From Frateuria aurantia DSM 6220 (lineage in GTDB: Bacteria > Pseudomonadota > Gammaproteobacteria > Xanthomonadales > Rhodanobacteraceae), in assembly GCF_000242255.2 (NCBI RefSeq), contig NC_017033.1, forward strand, positions 1,984,001 to 2,048,000: DNA of 64,000 nucleotides, in the 5' to 3' direction. The notes below the pieces were generated by a model. That model ran no database searches. It was given only the letters and a program-made list of their open reading frames with translations, and was not told the DNA's origin. Within the stretch, counting starts at the first letter, position 1. The number at the start of each line of letters is the position of its first letter. Both the position numbers and the translations under genes were made by a program. This document shows, in pieces, positions 10,692 to 22,200 of the stretch.

Positions 10692-11321
10692 TCAGTGCAG
10701 CGCCTTGGTCAGCAGCGAATGGTAGCCGGAATCCAGCGGACATGCAGGCCCGGCGACCAGGGCCAGGTCATAACGGGCCAAGGCCTTGCGGGCCAGCATC
10801 TGCCCCCATGGCAGCCCGGGGCTGTCCTGCATCAACAGCCACACCGCCTTGGATGCCAGCTCGGCCTTGGCCTCCAGCGGCGCCTGCGCCGGGAGCATCG
10901 GCAAGGCATCACCGAGCAGCCGGCGTGCTTCACCGATGACCTGGGCATCTTTCTGCAACTGCACCAGATTCACGCCCAGCAGCTGGCCATTGATGCCGGC
11001 ACTGGCCATGTAGCGATCCGTGCACTGCGCCAGCGGGCCGTAAGCCGCCATCAGCCGCTGCCACTCGTCGTGAGTGAAGGGGGCATAGCGTGCCGCCTCG
11101 CTGGCCGACGCGTTGACGGCTGACGGGCCGTCGTCGACCGCGGCCTGCGGGGTAGCCGCAGAGGCAGCGGGGCCCTGGGGTGGAGCCCACGACAACGAGG
11201 GCTCGGCCACCGTGGCGCCCGCCGCCGGCGCCGCTTCGATCGGCGATGCCTGATGATGCTTGTGCCAGGGCCACAGCGAGCAGCCGGACAAGCCCAGACT
11301 TGCCACCAGCATCACGGTCAT
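10692..11321 (-). CDS. Predicted lipoprotein between kdsA and eno
   Basis: A 209-residue protein with an N-terminal signal MTVMLVASLGLSGCSLWPW, whose LSGC is a lipobox, so it should be a lipid-anchored envelope protein. A low-complexity Ala/Pro stretch (about 25-75) is followed by a helical region (FTHDEWQRLMAAYGPLAQCTDRYM... and KDAQVIGEARRLLGDALPMLP). No enzyme motif was recognised. The start at 11321 lies 11 bases after the kdsA stop, consistent with membership in the pyrG-kdsA-eno operon; longer readings run antisense-free but unconserved into kdsA. Its position suggests a lineage-specific envelope gene. Confidence 0.75.
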   Translation of the reverse strand: MTVMLVASLGLSGCSLWPWHKHHQASPIEAAPAAGATVAEPSLSWAPPQGPAASAATPQAAVDDGPSAVNASASEAARYAPFTHDEWQRLMAAYGPLAQCTDRYMASAGINGQLLGVNLVQLQKDAQVIGEARRLLGDALPMLPAQAPLEAKAELASKAVWLLMQDSPGLPWGQMLARKALARYDLALVAGPACPLDSGYHSLLTKALH

Positions 11322-11332
11322 CGCCGCGGACC

Positions 11333-13857
<2,525 letters not shown>

Positions 13858-13939
13858 TTAGGCATTTTAGCGGGTCACGCGATTTCCCGCGAGGGGGCAG
13901 CGCGTTTTCGACGCGGACCCGGGCCGCTTTATTCAGCAT

Positions 13940-13968
13940 TTGAGACAGTGCGACGCAGCCCCTAGTAT
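13940..13968 (+). promoter_or_regulatory. Sigma70-type promoter of the Xaa-Pro aminopeptidase gene
   Basis: TTGAGA at 13940-13945, a 17-base spacer, then TAGTAT at 13963-13968. The predicted start is near 13975, giving a leader of about 28 bases before the ATG at 14004. It lies in the 167-base divergent gap shared with pyrG. Confidence 0.65.
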
Positions 13969-14003
13969 GGTGGGCCACTTCCACTGTTCAGCCCGCTGCC
14001 GCC

Positions 14004-15833
14004 ATGTCTTCCCACACTATCCATCATAATCGCGTCCAGGCCTTGCGCCAGCGCATGCAAGCCCACCAGGTCCAGGCCTGCATCGTGCCCAGCGCCGACC
14101 CGCATTTTTCCGAGTATCTGCCCGTGCACTGGCAGGGCCGCGCCTGGCTCAGCGGTTTCACCGGCTCGGCCGGCACCTTGGTGGTCTGCGCCGATCATGC
14201 CGGGGTCTGGACCGACGGCCGTTATTTCGAACAGGCCGAGCGCGAATTGGCGGGCAGCGGCATCGAACTGATGAAACTGCGCGTCCCCCATACCGCCGAG
14301 CATATCGAATGGCTGCTGCAGCATCTCCAGCCCGGCAGCACCGTTGCCGTCGCCGCCGACAGCCTCAGCCTTGCGAGCCGGCAGCGGCTGGAACGGCAAC
14401 TGGCTGATCACGGCCTGCAACTGCGCACCGACCTGGATCTGCCCGCCGAAATCTGGAACGACCGTCCCGCCCTGCCGGACGCGCCGATCTTTCTCCACGA
14501 CATGAGCTATGCCGGCAGCTCACGTGGCGAGAAGATTTCGCGCATCCGGGACGTCATGCAGCAGCATGGGGCCAGCCACCATCTGGTCTCCAGCCTGGAT
14601 GACATCGCCTGGATCACCAACTTGCGCGGCAGTGACGTCGAGTGCAATCCGGTCTTTCTGGCCCACCTGCTGATCAGCGACCAGGGTCAGTCCGTTCTGT
14701 GCACCGATATGAGTCGTGTCGCACCGGAGATTGCCGCCGAACTGCGACAGGACGGCATCGCGCTGGCCGACTATGCGGCCATCCACGATCACCTCGCAGC
14801 ACTGCCTGCCGATGCAGTCCTTATGCTGAGTGCCGCCCATACCGCCTGCTCGGTGGCCGCCGCGATACCGGCAACGGTTCGCCAAGTGCACGAAACCCTC
14901 CCGAGCACCTTGTTCAAGGCCATCAAGTCCGACCACGAGCTGGCGCATATCCGCGAAACCATGCGCCAGGACGGCGCTGCCCTGGTCCGCGGCGCCAAGC
15001 AGCTGCTGGACCGGTTGGCCGAAGGGGAAGCTTTGAGCGAACTGGATGTGGCCGACATCTTCCTGCAGGCCCGCGCCGAGCGGCCGGGCTTTGTAGGCAT
15101 CAGTTTCGACACCATTGCCGGTTACCAGGCCAACGGCGCCTTGCCGCATTACCGGGCCACGCCCGAGCTGCATGCCAAGCTGAAGCCCGAGGGCCTGCTG
15201 CTAGTGGACTCTGGCGGCCAGTATCTGGGCGGCACCACCGACATCACCCGGATGTGGGCCCTGGGGCCCCTGACCGACCAGCAGCGCAGCGATTCCACCC
15301 TGGTCCTGAAAGGCCTGATCGGCCTCAGCCGGGCCCGCTTTCCCAAGGGCGCCAGCGGCCCGCAACTGGATGCCTTGGCGCGGGCACCGCTGTGGCAGGC
15401 CGGCCTGGATTTCGGCCACGGCACCGGTCACGGCGTCGGCTATTTCCTGAACGTACACGAAGGCCCGCACGGCATCCGCCCGCCCGCCCCAGGTGGTGCC
15501 CTGGTCCCGCTGCAGGCCGGCATGATCAACTCCATCGAACCCGGCGTCTATCGACCGGGCCACTATGGCATTCGCCATGAAAATCTGGTCGTGATCAGGC
15601 CCGCCCTCAGCACCGAATTTGGCGAATTCCTTGAATTCGAGACCCTGACCCTCTGCCCGATCGATCCGGCGACGCTGGAAATCTCGATGCTGGATACCAG
15701 CGAGCGCGAGTGGCTGAATAACTACCATGCCCGGGTCCTGGAAAGTCTTTCCCCGCTGCTGCAGGCCGAGGAACGCAACTGGCTGGCCCAGCGTTGCCGC
15801 CCCGTTGACCACCGCCCTCATCCGGTGACCTGA
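14004..15833 (+). CDS. Xaa-Pro aminopeptidase (M24B, long form)
   Basis: A cytosolic metallopeptidase of 609 residues that removes N-terminal residues before proline. It has two creatinase-like N domains (residues 5-310; GFTGSAGTLVV and ASHHLVSSLDDIAWITNLRG are typical) and a pita-bread catalytic domain. The metal ligands are visible as LLLVDSGGQYLGGTTDITR (two Asp), HGTGHGVGYFLNVHE (His), SIEPGVYRPGHYGIRHENL (Glu) and FLEFETLTLCPID (Glu). The length fits the eukaryote-like long XPNPEP1/PepP-2 group rather than the 440-residue E. coli PepP. Confidence 0.93.
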   Translation: MSSHTIHHNRVQALRQRMQAHQVQACIVPSADPHFSEYLPVHWQGRAWLSGFTGSAGTLVVCADHAGVWTDGRYFEQAERELAGSGIELMKLRVPHTAEHIEWLLQHLQPGSTVAVAADSLSLASRQRLERQLADHGLQLRTDLDLPAEIWNDRPALPDAPIFLHDMSYAGSSRGEKISRIRDVMQQHGASHHLVSSLDDIAWITNLRGSDVECNPVFLAHLLISDQGQSVLCTDMSRVAPEIAAELRQDGIALADYAAIHDHLAALPADAVLMLSAAHTACSVAAAIPATVRQVHETLPSTLFKAIKSDHELAHIRETMRQDGAALVRGAKQLLDRLAEGEALSELDVADIFLQARAERPGFVGISFDTIAGYQANGALPHYRATPELHAKLKPEGLLLVDSGGQYLGGTTDITRMWALGPLTDQQRSDSTLVLKGLIGLSRARFPKGASGPQLDALARAPLWQAGLDFGHGTGHGVGYFLNVHEGPHGIRPPAPGGALVPLQAGMINSIEPGVYRPGHYGIRHENLVVIRPALSTEFGEFLEFETLTLCPIDPATLEISMLDTSEREWLNNYHARVLESLSPLLQAEERNWLAQRCRPVDHRPHPVT

Positions 15834-16036
15834 CCGCACCGGCTCAGGCGACATGCCCGGGCCGTCTGCCCCCTGCCTCGAAGGCCGACCAGTTCCCACG
15901 CCATGTGGCCATCGATCGTCCCGGGACTGCCGACAGACGAACCGACATCACCGCAAGCCCCCGCCCGTCCGGCGCTTGACCGTGACGGCAGAGGGCCGCA
16001 TCCTCTCTGTCTCTTCAAGCACTGCGCCGCTGATTC

Positions 16037-17926
16037 ATGAACAATCGTTACAACGCTGCGGATATCGAAGTCCTTTCCGGTCTCGACCCGGTCAAACGCC
16101 GTCCCGGCATGTATACCGACACCACCCGGCCCAACCATCTGGTCCAGGAAGTGGTGGACAATTCGGTGGACGAGGCCCTCGCCGGCCACGCCAACCAGAT
16201 CGAGGTCACCGTCCATGCCGACGGCTCGGTCGAAGTGTCCGACAATGGCCGCGGCATGCCGGTGGACATTCATCCGGAAGAAGGCGTACCCGGCGTCGAG
16301 CTGATCCTGACCCGACTGCATGCCGGCGGCAAATTCTCCGGCAAGAACTACAATTTCTCCGGCGGTCTGCATGGCGTCGGCGTGTCGGTGGTCAATGCGC
16401 TGTCCAGCCGGGTCGAGGTCACCATCCGCCGCGACGGCCACGAATACCGCATGGCCTTTGAGCACGGTGACCGTGTCAGCGAACTGGAGATCATCGGCTC
16501 GGCGCCCAAGCGGCGCACCGGTACCCGGGTCCATTTCTGGCCGGAACCTTCCTATTTCGATTCCCCGAAAATTTCCGTTGGCCGCCTCAAGCACTTGCTG
16601 CGTGCCAAGGCCGTGCTGTGTGCCGGGCTGCGGGTGATACTCAAGGATGAAGCCGCCGGTGAAACGGAAGAGTGGTATTACGAAAACGGCTTGTCGGCCT
16701 ATCTGCGCGACGCGCTGGAAGGTGCCGAGGCGATTCCGGCGGAGCTGTTCGTCCACCATGTGGCCCGCGATACCGAGGGCATGGATGTAGCCCTGACCTG
16801 GCTGCCGGAAGGCGACCTGGTTCAGGAAAGCTACGTCAATCTGATCCCCACGGCGCAGGGCGGCACCCATGTCAACGGCCTGCGCACCGGCCTGACCAAT
16901 GCCATCCGCGAATTCTGTGATATCCGGAATCTGCTGCCGCGTGGCGTCAAGCTGGCCCCGGAAGATGTCTGGGAGCGGATTTCCTATGTATTGTCGGCCA
17001 AACTGCTGGATCCGCAGTTCGCCGGCCAGACCAAGGAACGCCTCTCCTCCCGCCAGGCGGCCGGCCTGGCCGAAGGCGTGATCCATGACGCCTTCAGCCT
17101 GTGGCTGAATCAGCATGTGGATCAGGGCGAGCGCATCGCCCAGCTGGCCATCGAACGCGCCAGCGCCCGCCTGAAAGCCGCCAAGCAGGTGGTCCGCAAG
17201 AAGATCACCCAGGGTCCGGCCCTGCCCGGCAAACTGGCCGACTGCAGCGCCACCGACCTGGCCCGCACCGAGCTGTTTCTGGTCGAAGGCGACTCGGCCG
17301 GCGGCAGCGCCAAGCAGGCCCGCGACAAGGACTTCCAGGCCATTCTGCCGCTGCGCGGCAAGATCCTGAATACCTGGGAGGTGGAATCCACCTCGGTACT
17401 GGCTTCCGAGGAAGTGCACAATCTGGCGATCGCCATCGGTTGCGATCCGGGCCGCGATGACCTGTCGAGCCTGCGCTACGGCAAGATCATCATTCTGGCC
17501 GATGCCGACTCCGACGGCCTGCATATCGCGACGCTGCTGTCGGCGCTGTTTCTGCGCCACTTCCCGGCCCTGGTCAGTCAAGGCCATATCTTTGTGGCGA
17601 TGCCGCCGCTGTTCCGCGTCGATGTGGGCAAGCAGGTGTTTTATTGCCTGGATGAAGGTGAAAAGCAGGCTTTGCTGGAACGCATCGAGCGTGAAAAGAT
17701 CCGCGGCCAGATCAACGTCACCCGCTTCAAGGGTCTGGGTGAAATGAATCCGTCCCAGTTGCGCGAATCGGCGGTGCATCCGGACACCCGGCGCCTGGTC
17801 CAGCTGACCATCGATGCCGAGGACGGCACCGCCAGGCTGATGGATATGCTGCTGGCCAAAAAACGCGCCTCCGACCGCAAGAGCTGGCTGGAAGAGAAGG
17901 GCGATCTGGCGACACTGGACGTCTGA
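16037..17926 (+). CDS. parE: DNA topoisomerase IV subunit B
   Basis: The ATPase/toprim subunit that decatenates chromosomes together with ParC. The 629 residues start MNNRYNAADIEVLSGLDPVKRRPGMYTDT. The GHKL ATP site is DNSVDEALAGHA, DNGRGMPVD and GLHGVGVSVVNALS. The toprim motifs are ELFLVEGDSAGGSAKQARD and LADADSDGLHI, and the C-terminal FKGLGEMNPSQL is typical. The ParE length of 629, lacking the GyrB insertion, and the TDTTRPNHLVQEVVDNSVDE segment separate it from GyrB (about 800 residues). parC is not in the window. Confidence 0.95.
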   Translation: MNNRYNAADIEVLSGLDPVKRRPGMYTDTTRPNHLVQEVVDNSVDEALAGHANQIEVTVHADGSVEVSDNGRGMPVDIHPEEGVPGVELILTRLHAGGKFSGKNYNFSGGLHGVGVSVVNALSSRVEVTIRRDGHEYRMAFEHGDRVSELEIIGSAPKRRTGTRVHFWPEPSYFDSPKISVGRLKHLLRAKAVLCAGLRVILKDEAAGETEEWYYENGLSAYLRDALEGAEAIPAELFVHHVARDTEGMDVALTWLPEGDLVQESYVNLIPTAQGGTHVNGLRTGLTNAIREFCDIRNLLPRGVKLAPEDVWERISYVLSAKLLDPQFAGQTKERLSSRQAAGLAEGVIHDAFSLWLNQHVDQGERIAQLAIERASARLKAAKQVVRKKITQGPALPGKLADCSATDLARTELFLVEGDSAGGSAKQARDKDFQAILPLRGKILNTWEVESTSVLASEEVHNLAIAIGCDPGRDDLSSLRYGKIIILADADSDGLHIATLLSALFLRHFPALVSQGHIFVAMPPLFRVDVGKQVFYCLDEGEKQALLERIEREKIRGQINVTRFKGLGEMNPSQLRESAVHPDTRRLVQLTIDAEDGTARLMDMLLAKKRASDRKSWLEEKGDLATLDV

Positions 17927-18378
17927 TACGCCGTACCAGGCACTGATCGAGCCGACTCCAACCCGCTCCTCAACCATGCAGGCACCGGCTGTCGATCAAG
18001 CTCGAAGCGGAACGGCGCCGATGGCAGCCCTTGCCATCGGCGCCGTTCCGCCCGATCCTCGTGACTGAAAACCCGGGACAGGATGGCGGACAGAAATTTG
18101 CCACCGATCACCGGCCCGGCGGTCCATGCCCCACCGCCGGCACGAGCGAGCCCGGCGTGACTCGCCCCCCCCCATCCGTACCTGAACGCCACCACAGACT
18201 CGCGCCCGAATTCGGCGATATCCGTGATGCCAGCGGGATGGCGAAGGCAACCGGCAAGATGTGGGCAGGACTCTCCGCAGCCGGCGAACCAGCGTAAATC
18301 AGCAGCTCCCGTCGTGACCTCGATCGCAGGCCTGTCGCGCGCGCAGACAAGGGCTGCCTCGATGCCGCCTGATGCCAC
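17927..18378. other. Gene-poor gap between parE and nadK (convergent ends)
   Basis: About 450 bases separating the convergent parE and nadK. Apart from the strong hairpin at 18007-18051, no gene is supported. Several open frames exist on the minus strand, including one starting with GTG right after nadK, but they run into the parE antisense, have weak third-position bias and lack recognisable motifs. A run of eight C lies near 18167-18175. Confidence 0.6.
18007..18051. terminator. Perfect 20-bp stem, 5-base loop hairpin after parE
   Basis: Left arm 18007-18026 and right arm 18032-18051 are exact reverse complements with the 5-base loop GCCCT. There is no T-run on the plus strand, so it may be a factor-assisted or bidirectional terminator, or an mRNA 3'-end protector, between the convergent parE and nadK. 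The stem is longer than the other hairpins seen in the window. Confidence 0.6.
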
Positions 18379-19140
18379 TCAGTCCAGCGCGAACTGCTCG
18401 TCGAGAATCCGTTGCTCCAGATTGTGCTCGGGATCGAACATCAACTGGACACCCTCGTCTCTGGACTGCCCGATCTCGACCCGGGTCATGTCTCGCACCT
18501 CGAAGAAATCGGCTGTGATGCTGGCCGGCCGCTTGCCCGGATCCAGAATCCGCAGAGTCACTCGCGTCGCGTCCGGCAGAATCGCTCCCCGCCAGCGCCG
18601 TGGCCGGAACGGGCTGATCGGTGTCAGCGCCAGCACATTGGCACCCAGCGGCAGAATCGGACCATGGGCCGACAGGTTATAGGCCGTGGACCCGGCCGGC
18701 GTAGAGACCAGCACGCCGTCACAGACCAGAGCCGGCAGCTTGACCTCCCCGTCCAGCCCCACCTCCACATGGGCCGCCTGATTGGTCTGCCGCAACAAGG
18801 CCACTTCGTTGAAGGCCAGCGCGCGATGCTGGCGACCATGGATATCGGTGACCTGCATCGCAAGCGGATACAACCGGGTGGACTGCGCACGCCGCACCCG
18901 TTCCGGCAGATCCGACTGCTGGTAGTGGTTCATCAGAAAGCCGACATGGCCCAGTTTCATACCGTAGAACGGTATACCCAGACGCCGATAGGCATGCAGG
19001 GTGCGCAACATGAAGCCGTCGCCCCCCAGGGGCACGATCACCTCGGCCTGCTCGGGCGGCACACTGGCATAGCGTGCCACCAGGGCCTCCCGCGCTTGCT
19101 GCGCGACTTCGGTTTCGTTGGCTACAAAGGCAAGACGCAT
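18379..19140 (-). CDS. nadK: NAD kinase
   Basis: Phosphorylates NAD to NADP. The 253-residue protein starts MRLAFVANETEVAQQA and carries the family GGDG motif (VPLGGDGFMLRTLHAY), the GHVGFLMN segment and the NE/D ADP-ribose loop GVLVSTPAGSTAYNLSAHGPILP. The ATG at 19140 was chosen because the open frame beyond it is the antisense of the glutamate dehydrogenase end. It is 70 bases downstream of that gene, in the same direction. Confidence 0.95.
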   Translation of the reverse strand: MRLAFVANETEVAQQAREALVARYASVPPEQAEVIVPLGGDGFMLRTLHAYRRLGIPFYGMKLGHVGFLMNHYQQSDLPERVRRAQSTRLYPLAMQVTDIHGRQHRALAFNEVALLRQTNQAAHVEVGLDGEVKLPALVCDGVLVSTPAGSTAYNLSAHGPILPLGANVLALTPISPFRPRRWRGAILPDATRVTLRILDPGKRPASITADFFEVRDMTRVEIGQSRDEGVQLMFDPEHNLEQRILDEQFALD

Positions 19141-19210
19141 GATGGCAAATAAGTCCGGAAAAGACGGCGGCCCCGACCACAAGACCGGAACCGTCGGAAA
19201 AGCACCTGGA

Positions 19211-22200
19211 TCAGTCGGCCGTGCGTGCCAGCAAGGCCAGCCGCCGGATCGCCACCGAGGCAATCGGATAGTCGACGGTGAGCAGGGAAATTTCGGCCAG
19301 CATCGACCGTACCAGCGACAGCGTATCATCGCTGCGCGCCAGCCAGGCCCCGGTGGGATCGGGCAACGCTGCCGCACCCTCCCAGCCCAGCACGCGCATG
19401 GCCAGGGCCCGGTGCTGCTGACTGAGTTCATCCAACAGCGATCCGCGGGCCTGGGCATGCCAGCGCCCCTCCACAGGCAGCTGCTCGATCTGGCCACGGA
19501 GCCAGTCCAGACTCAATGATTCACCGAGCCCGTAGAAAACCCGGGCCACGCGGGCAATCGGATGACCGCTGTGCTGAGCCACTTCGACCATGTCCAGCAC
19601 CATCCGCAGCCGCGGCATGCGCGCCAGCCGGATGGCCAGCTTCGGCGGAATGCCACGCGCCTCCCAGTCGGCCTGCACCGTGGCGAACTGCTCCCGGGCG
19701 AACTCGCTGAGGATCTCCGGCAACTGCAGCCGCAGCTCCGAGACCCAGGGCTGATAACGCTCGACATCGACGGCAATGTCCACCAGTCCGCCGCGATTGA
19801 GCAGCCAGCGACTCATATGCCGCAGCAGGGACCAGATGATCAGGTTGGCATCCACCTGCAGCTGCTCGGGCACCTGGCCATCCAGGGCCTCGATCTCCGA
19901 CCACAGCTCGCGGGCATCGAGAATTTCCCGCGCCACGGTGAAGGCCTTGGCGATGGCCGCCGAACCCTTGCCGGTATCCTCGTTCAGCCGCAGGATGAAG
20001 GTCGCCCCCATCCGGTTGATCGTCGAGTTCGTCACCGCTGTCGCAATGATTTCGCGCTTCAGGCGATGCCGCTGCATATGCTCGGCATAGCGCTCGCGCA
20101 GGGCCTGCGGAAAATAGCGGACCAGCTCGCGCGACAGGTAGGGATCTTCAGGCACGTCCGAGTCCAGCAACTGCTGATACAGCCTCAGCTTGTCGTAGGA
20201 CAGCAGCACCGCCAGCTCCGGCCGGGTCAGACCACGCCCGTGGCTGCGTCGATCCTTCAGCTCCGCTTCGCTGGGCAGGAATTCCACCTGCCGATCCAGC
20301 AGCCCCTCACCCTCCAGAGTGCGGATAAAATGCGCCATCGAGCCGACGCGCCGCACCGACTGGCTTTCCATCAGACTCAAGGTCTGGTTCTGCCGGTAAT
20401 TGTCCCACAGCACCAGTTCGCCGATTTCATCGGTCATCGCCGCCAGCTGGACGTTACGGTCCTCCGTAGAAAGCTCGCCACGCTGGACCGCATCGTCCAG
20501 CAGGATCTTGATGTTCACCTCGTGATCCGAGGTGTCCACGCCGGCCGAGTTGTCGATGAAGTCGGTGTTCAGCAGCACGCCGCCCAGCGCCGCCTCGATG
20601 CGGCCACGCTGCGTCAGGCCCAGATTGCCGCCCTCGCCGACCACGCGGCAGCGCAGCTGGCTGCCATCGATCCGCAGAGCGTTGTTGGCCCGGTCACCGA
20701 CCTGCTCATGGCTTTCGGTGGAGGCCTTGACATAGGTGCCGATGCCGCCGTTCCACAGCAGATCGACCGGCGCCGCCAGAATCGCGCTGATCAGGGCGGT
20801 GGGTGCCAGATTGGCCGCCCCGCCTTCCAGACCCAGTGCCGCAGCGGCCTCGGCACTGACCGGAATGGTTTTCAGATGACGAGGCCATACCCCACCGCCA
20901 GCGGAAATCAGCCCCTTGTCGTAATCATCCCAGCTCGACCGGGCCAGACCGAACAGGCGCTGGCGCTCGGCGAACGAAGTCGCCGCATCGGGATCAGGAT
21001 CGATGAAAATATGACGATGGTCAAAAGCCGCCAGCAGCCGGGTCTGCCCGGACAGCAACATGCCGTTGCCAAACACGTCACCCGACATGTCACCGATCCC
21101 GACACAGGTGAACGGCTGTTGCTGGCAATCCCTGCCCAAGGCACGAAAATGCCGCTTGACCGACTCCCAGGCCCCGCGTGCCGTGATGCCCATCTGCTTG
21201 TGGTCGTAACCGTTGGAGCCGCCCGAGGCGAAGGCGTCGCCCAGCCAGAATCCACGGCGCACCGAAATGGCATTGGCGATATCCGAAAAAGTCGCCGTGC
21301 CCTTGTCAGCGGCCACCACCAGGTAGGGGTCGTCGCCATCATGACGCACCACGCCCTCCGGCGGAACCAGCGCTCCCTCGACAAGATTGTCGGTGATGTC
21401 CAGCAGGCCACCGATAAAGGTCTGGTAACAGCGGATGCCTTCGGCCAGCCAGGCCTCGCGATCACTCGCCGGCGGCGACTGCTTCACATAGAAACCGCCC
21501 TTCGAGCCCACCGGCACGATCACGGTGTTCTTGACCATCTGCGCCTTGACCAGGCCCAGCACCTCAGTACGGAAATCCTCGCGCCGGTCGGACCAGCGCA
21601 GTCCGCCGCGAGCCACCGGCCCGAAGCGCAGATGAATGCCCTCGACCCGCGGCGAATACACGAAGATCTCGCGATAAGGTACCGGCCGCGGCAGTTCCGG
21701 CACCCGATGGGAATCGAACTTCAGACTCAGATGCGCGGGCGGGCCAGCCTCGCCCGACTGGAAGTAATTGACGCGCAGGGTCGCCGTCAGCAGGCTGATG
21801 TAACGACGCAGGATGCGATCGTCATCCAGGCTGTCCACCCCTTCCAGCAACTGCGACAAGGTCTGCGCCAGCAGCTCGACCTGCTCCTGGCGCGGCGCGT
21901 TCAGCAGGTCGGCCAGGCGCTCGGCCAGATCCGGCCGGGACTTCAGAAGCGACTCGGGCAGCAGGGTCTGCATTTCCATCCGCAGATCGGCACCGGCCCG
22001 CGCCAGTTCCGCCGGGCCGCGCTGCTCGCGTAGCGGATCGAAGCGCGCCAGAAAAGCCTCGATCCACAATCCGGCCACCGCCGGATAGCGATAGAATGCC
22101 GATTCCATGTACTGCTGCGAGAAGGTCACGCCGGCCTGCAGCAGATATTTGCAATAGGCGCGCAAGACCATCACCTGGCGCCAATGCAGGCGCGCCGCCA

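Noticed and set aside
17641-18378. Minus-strand open frame with GTG start directly after the nadK stop
   Set aside because: It runs into the antisense of parE, has weak third-position GC bias, crosses the 20-bp hairpin and shows no recognisable motif.
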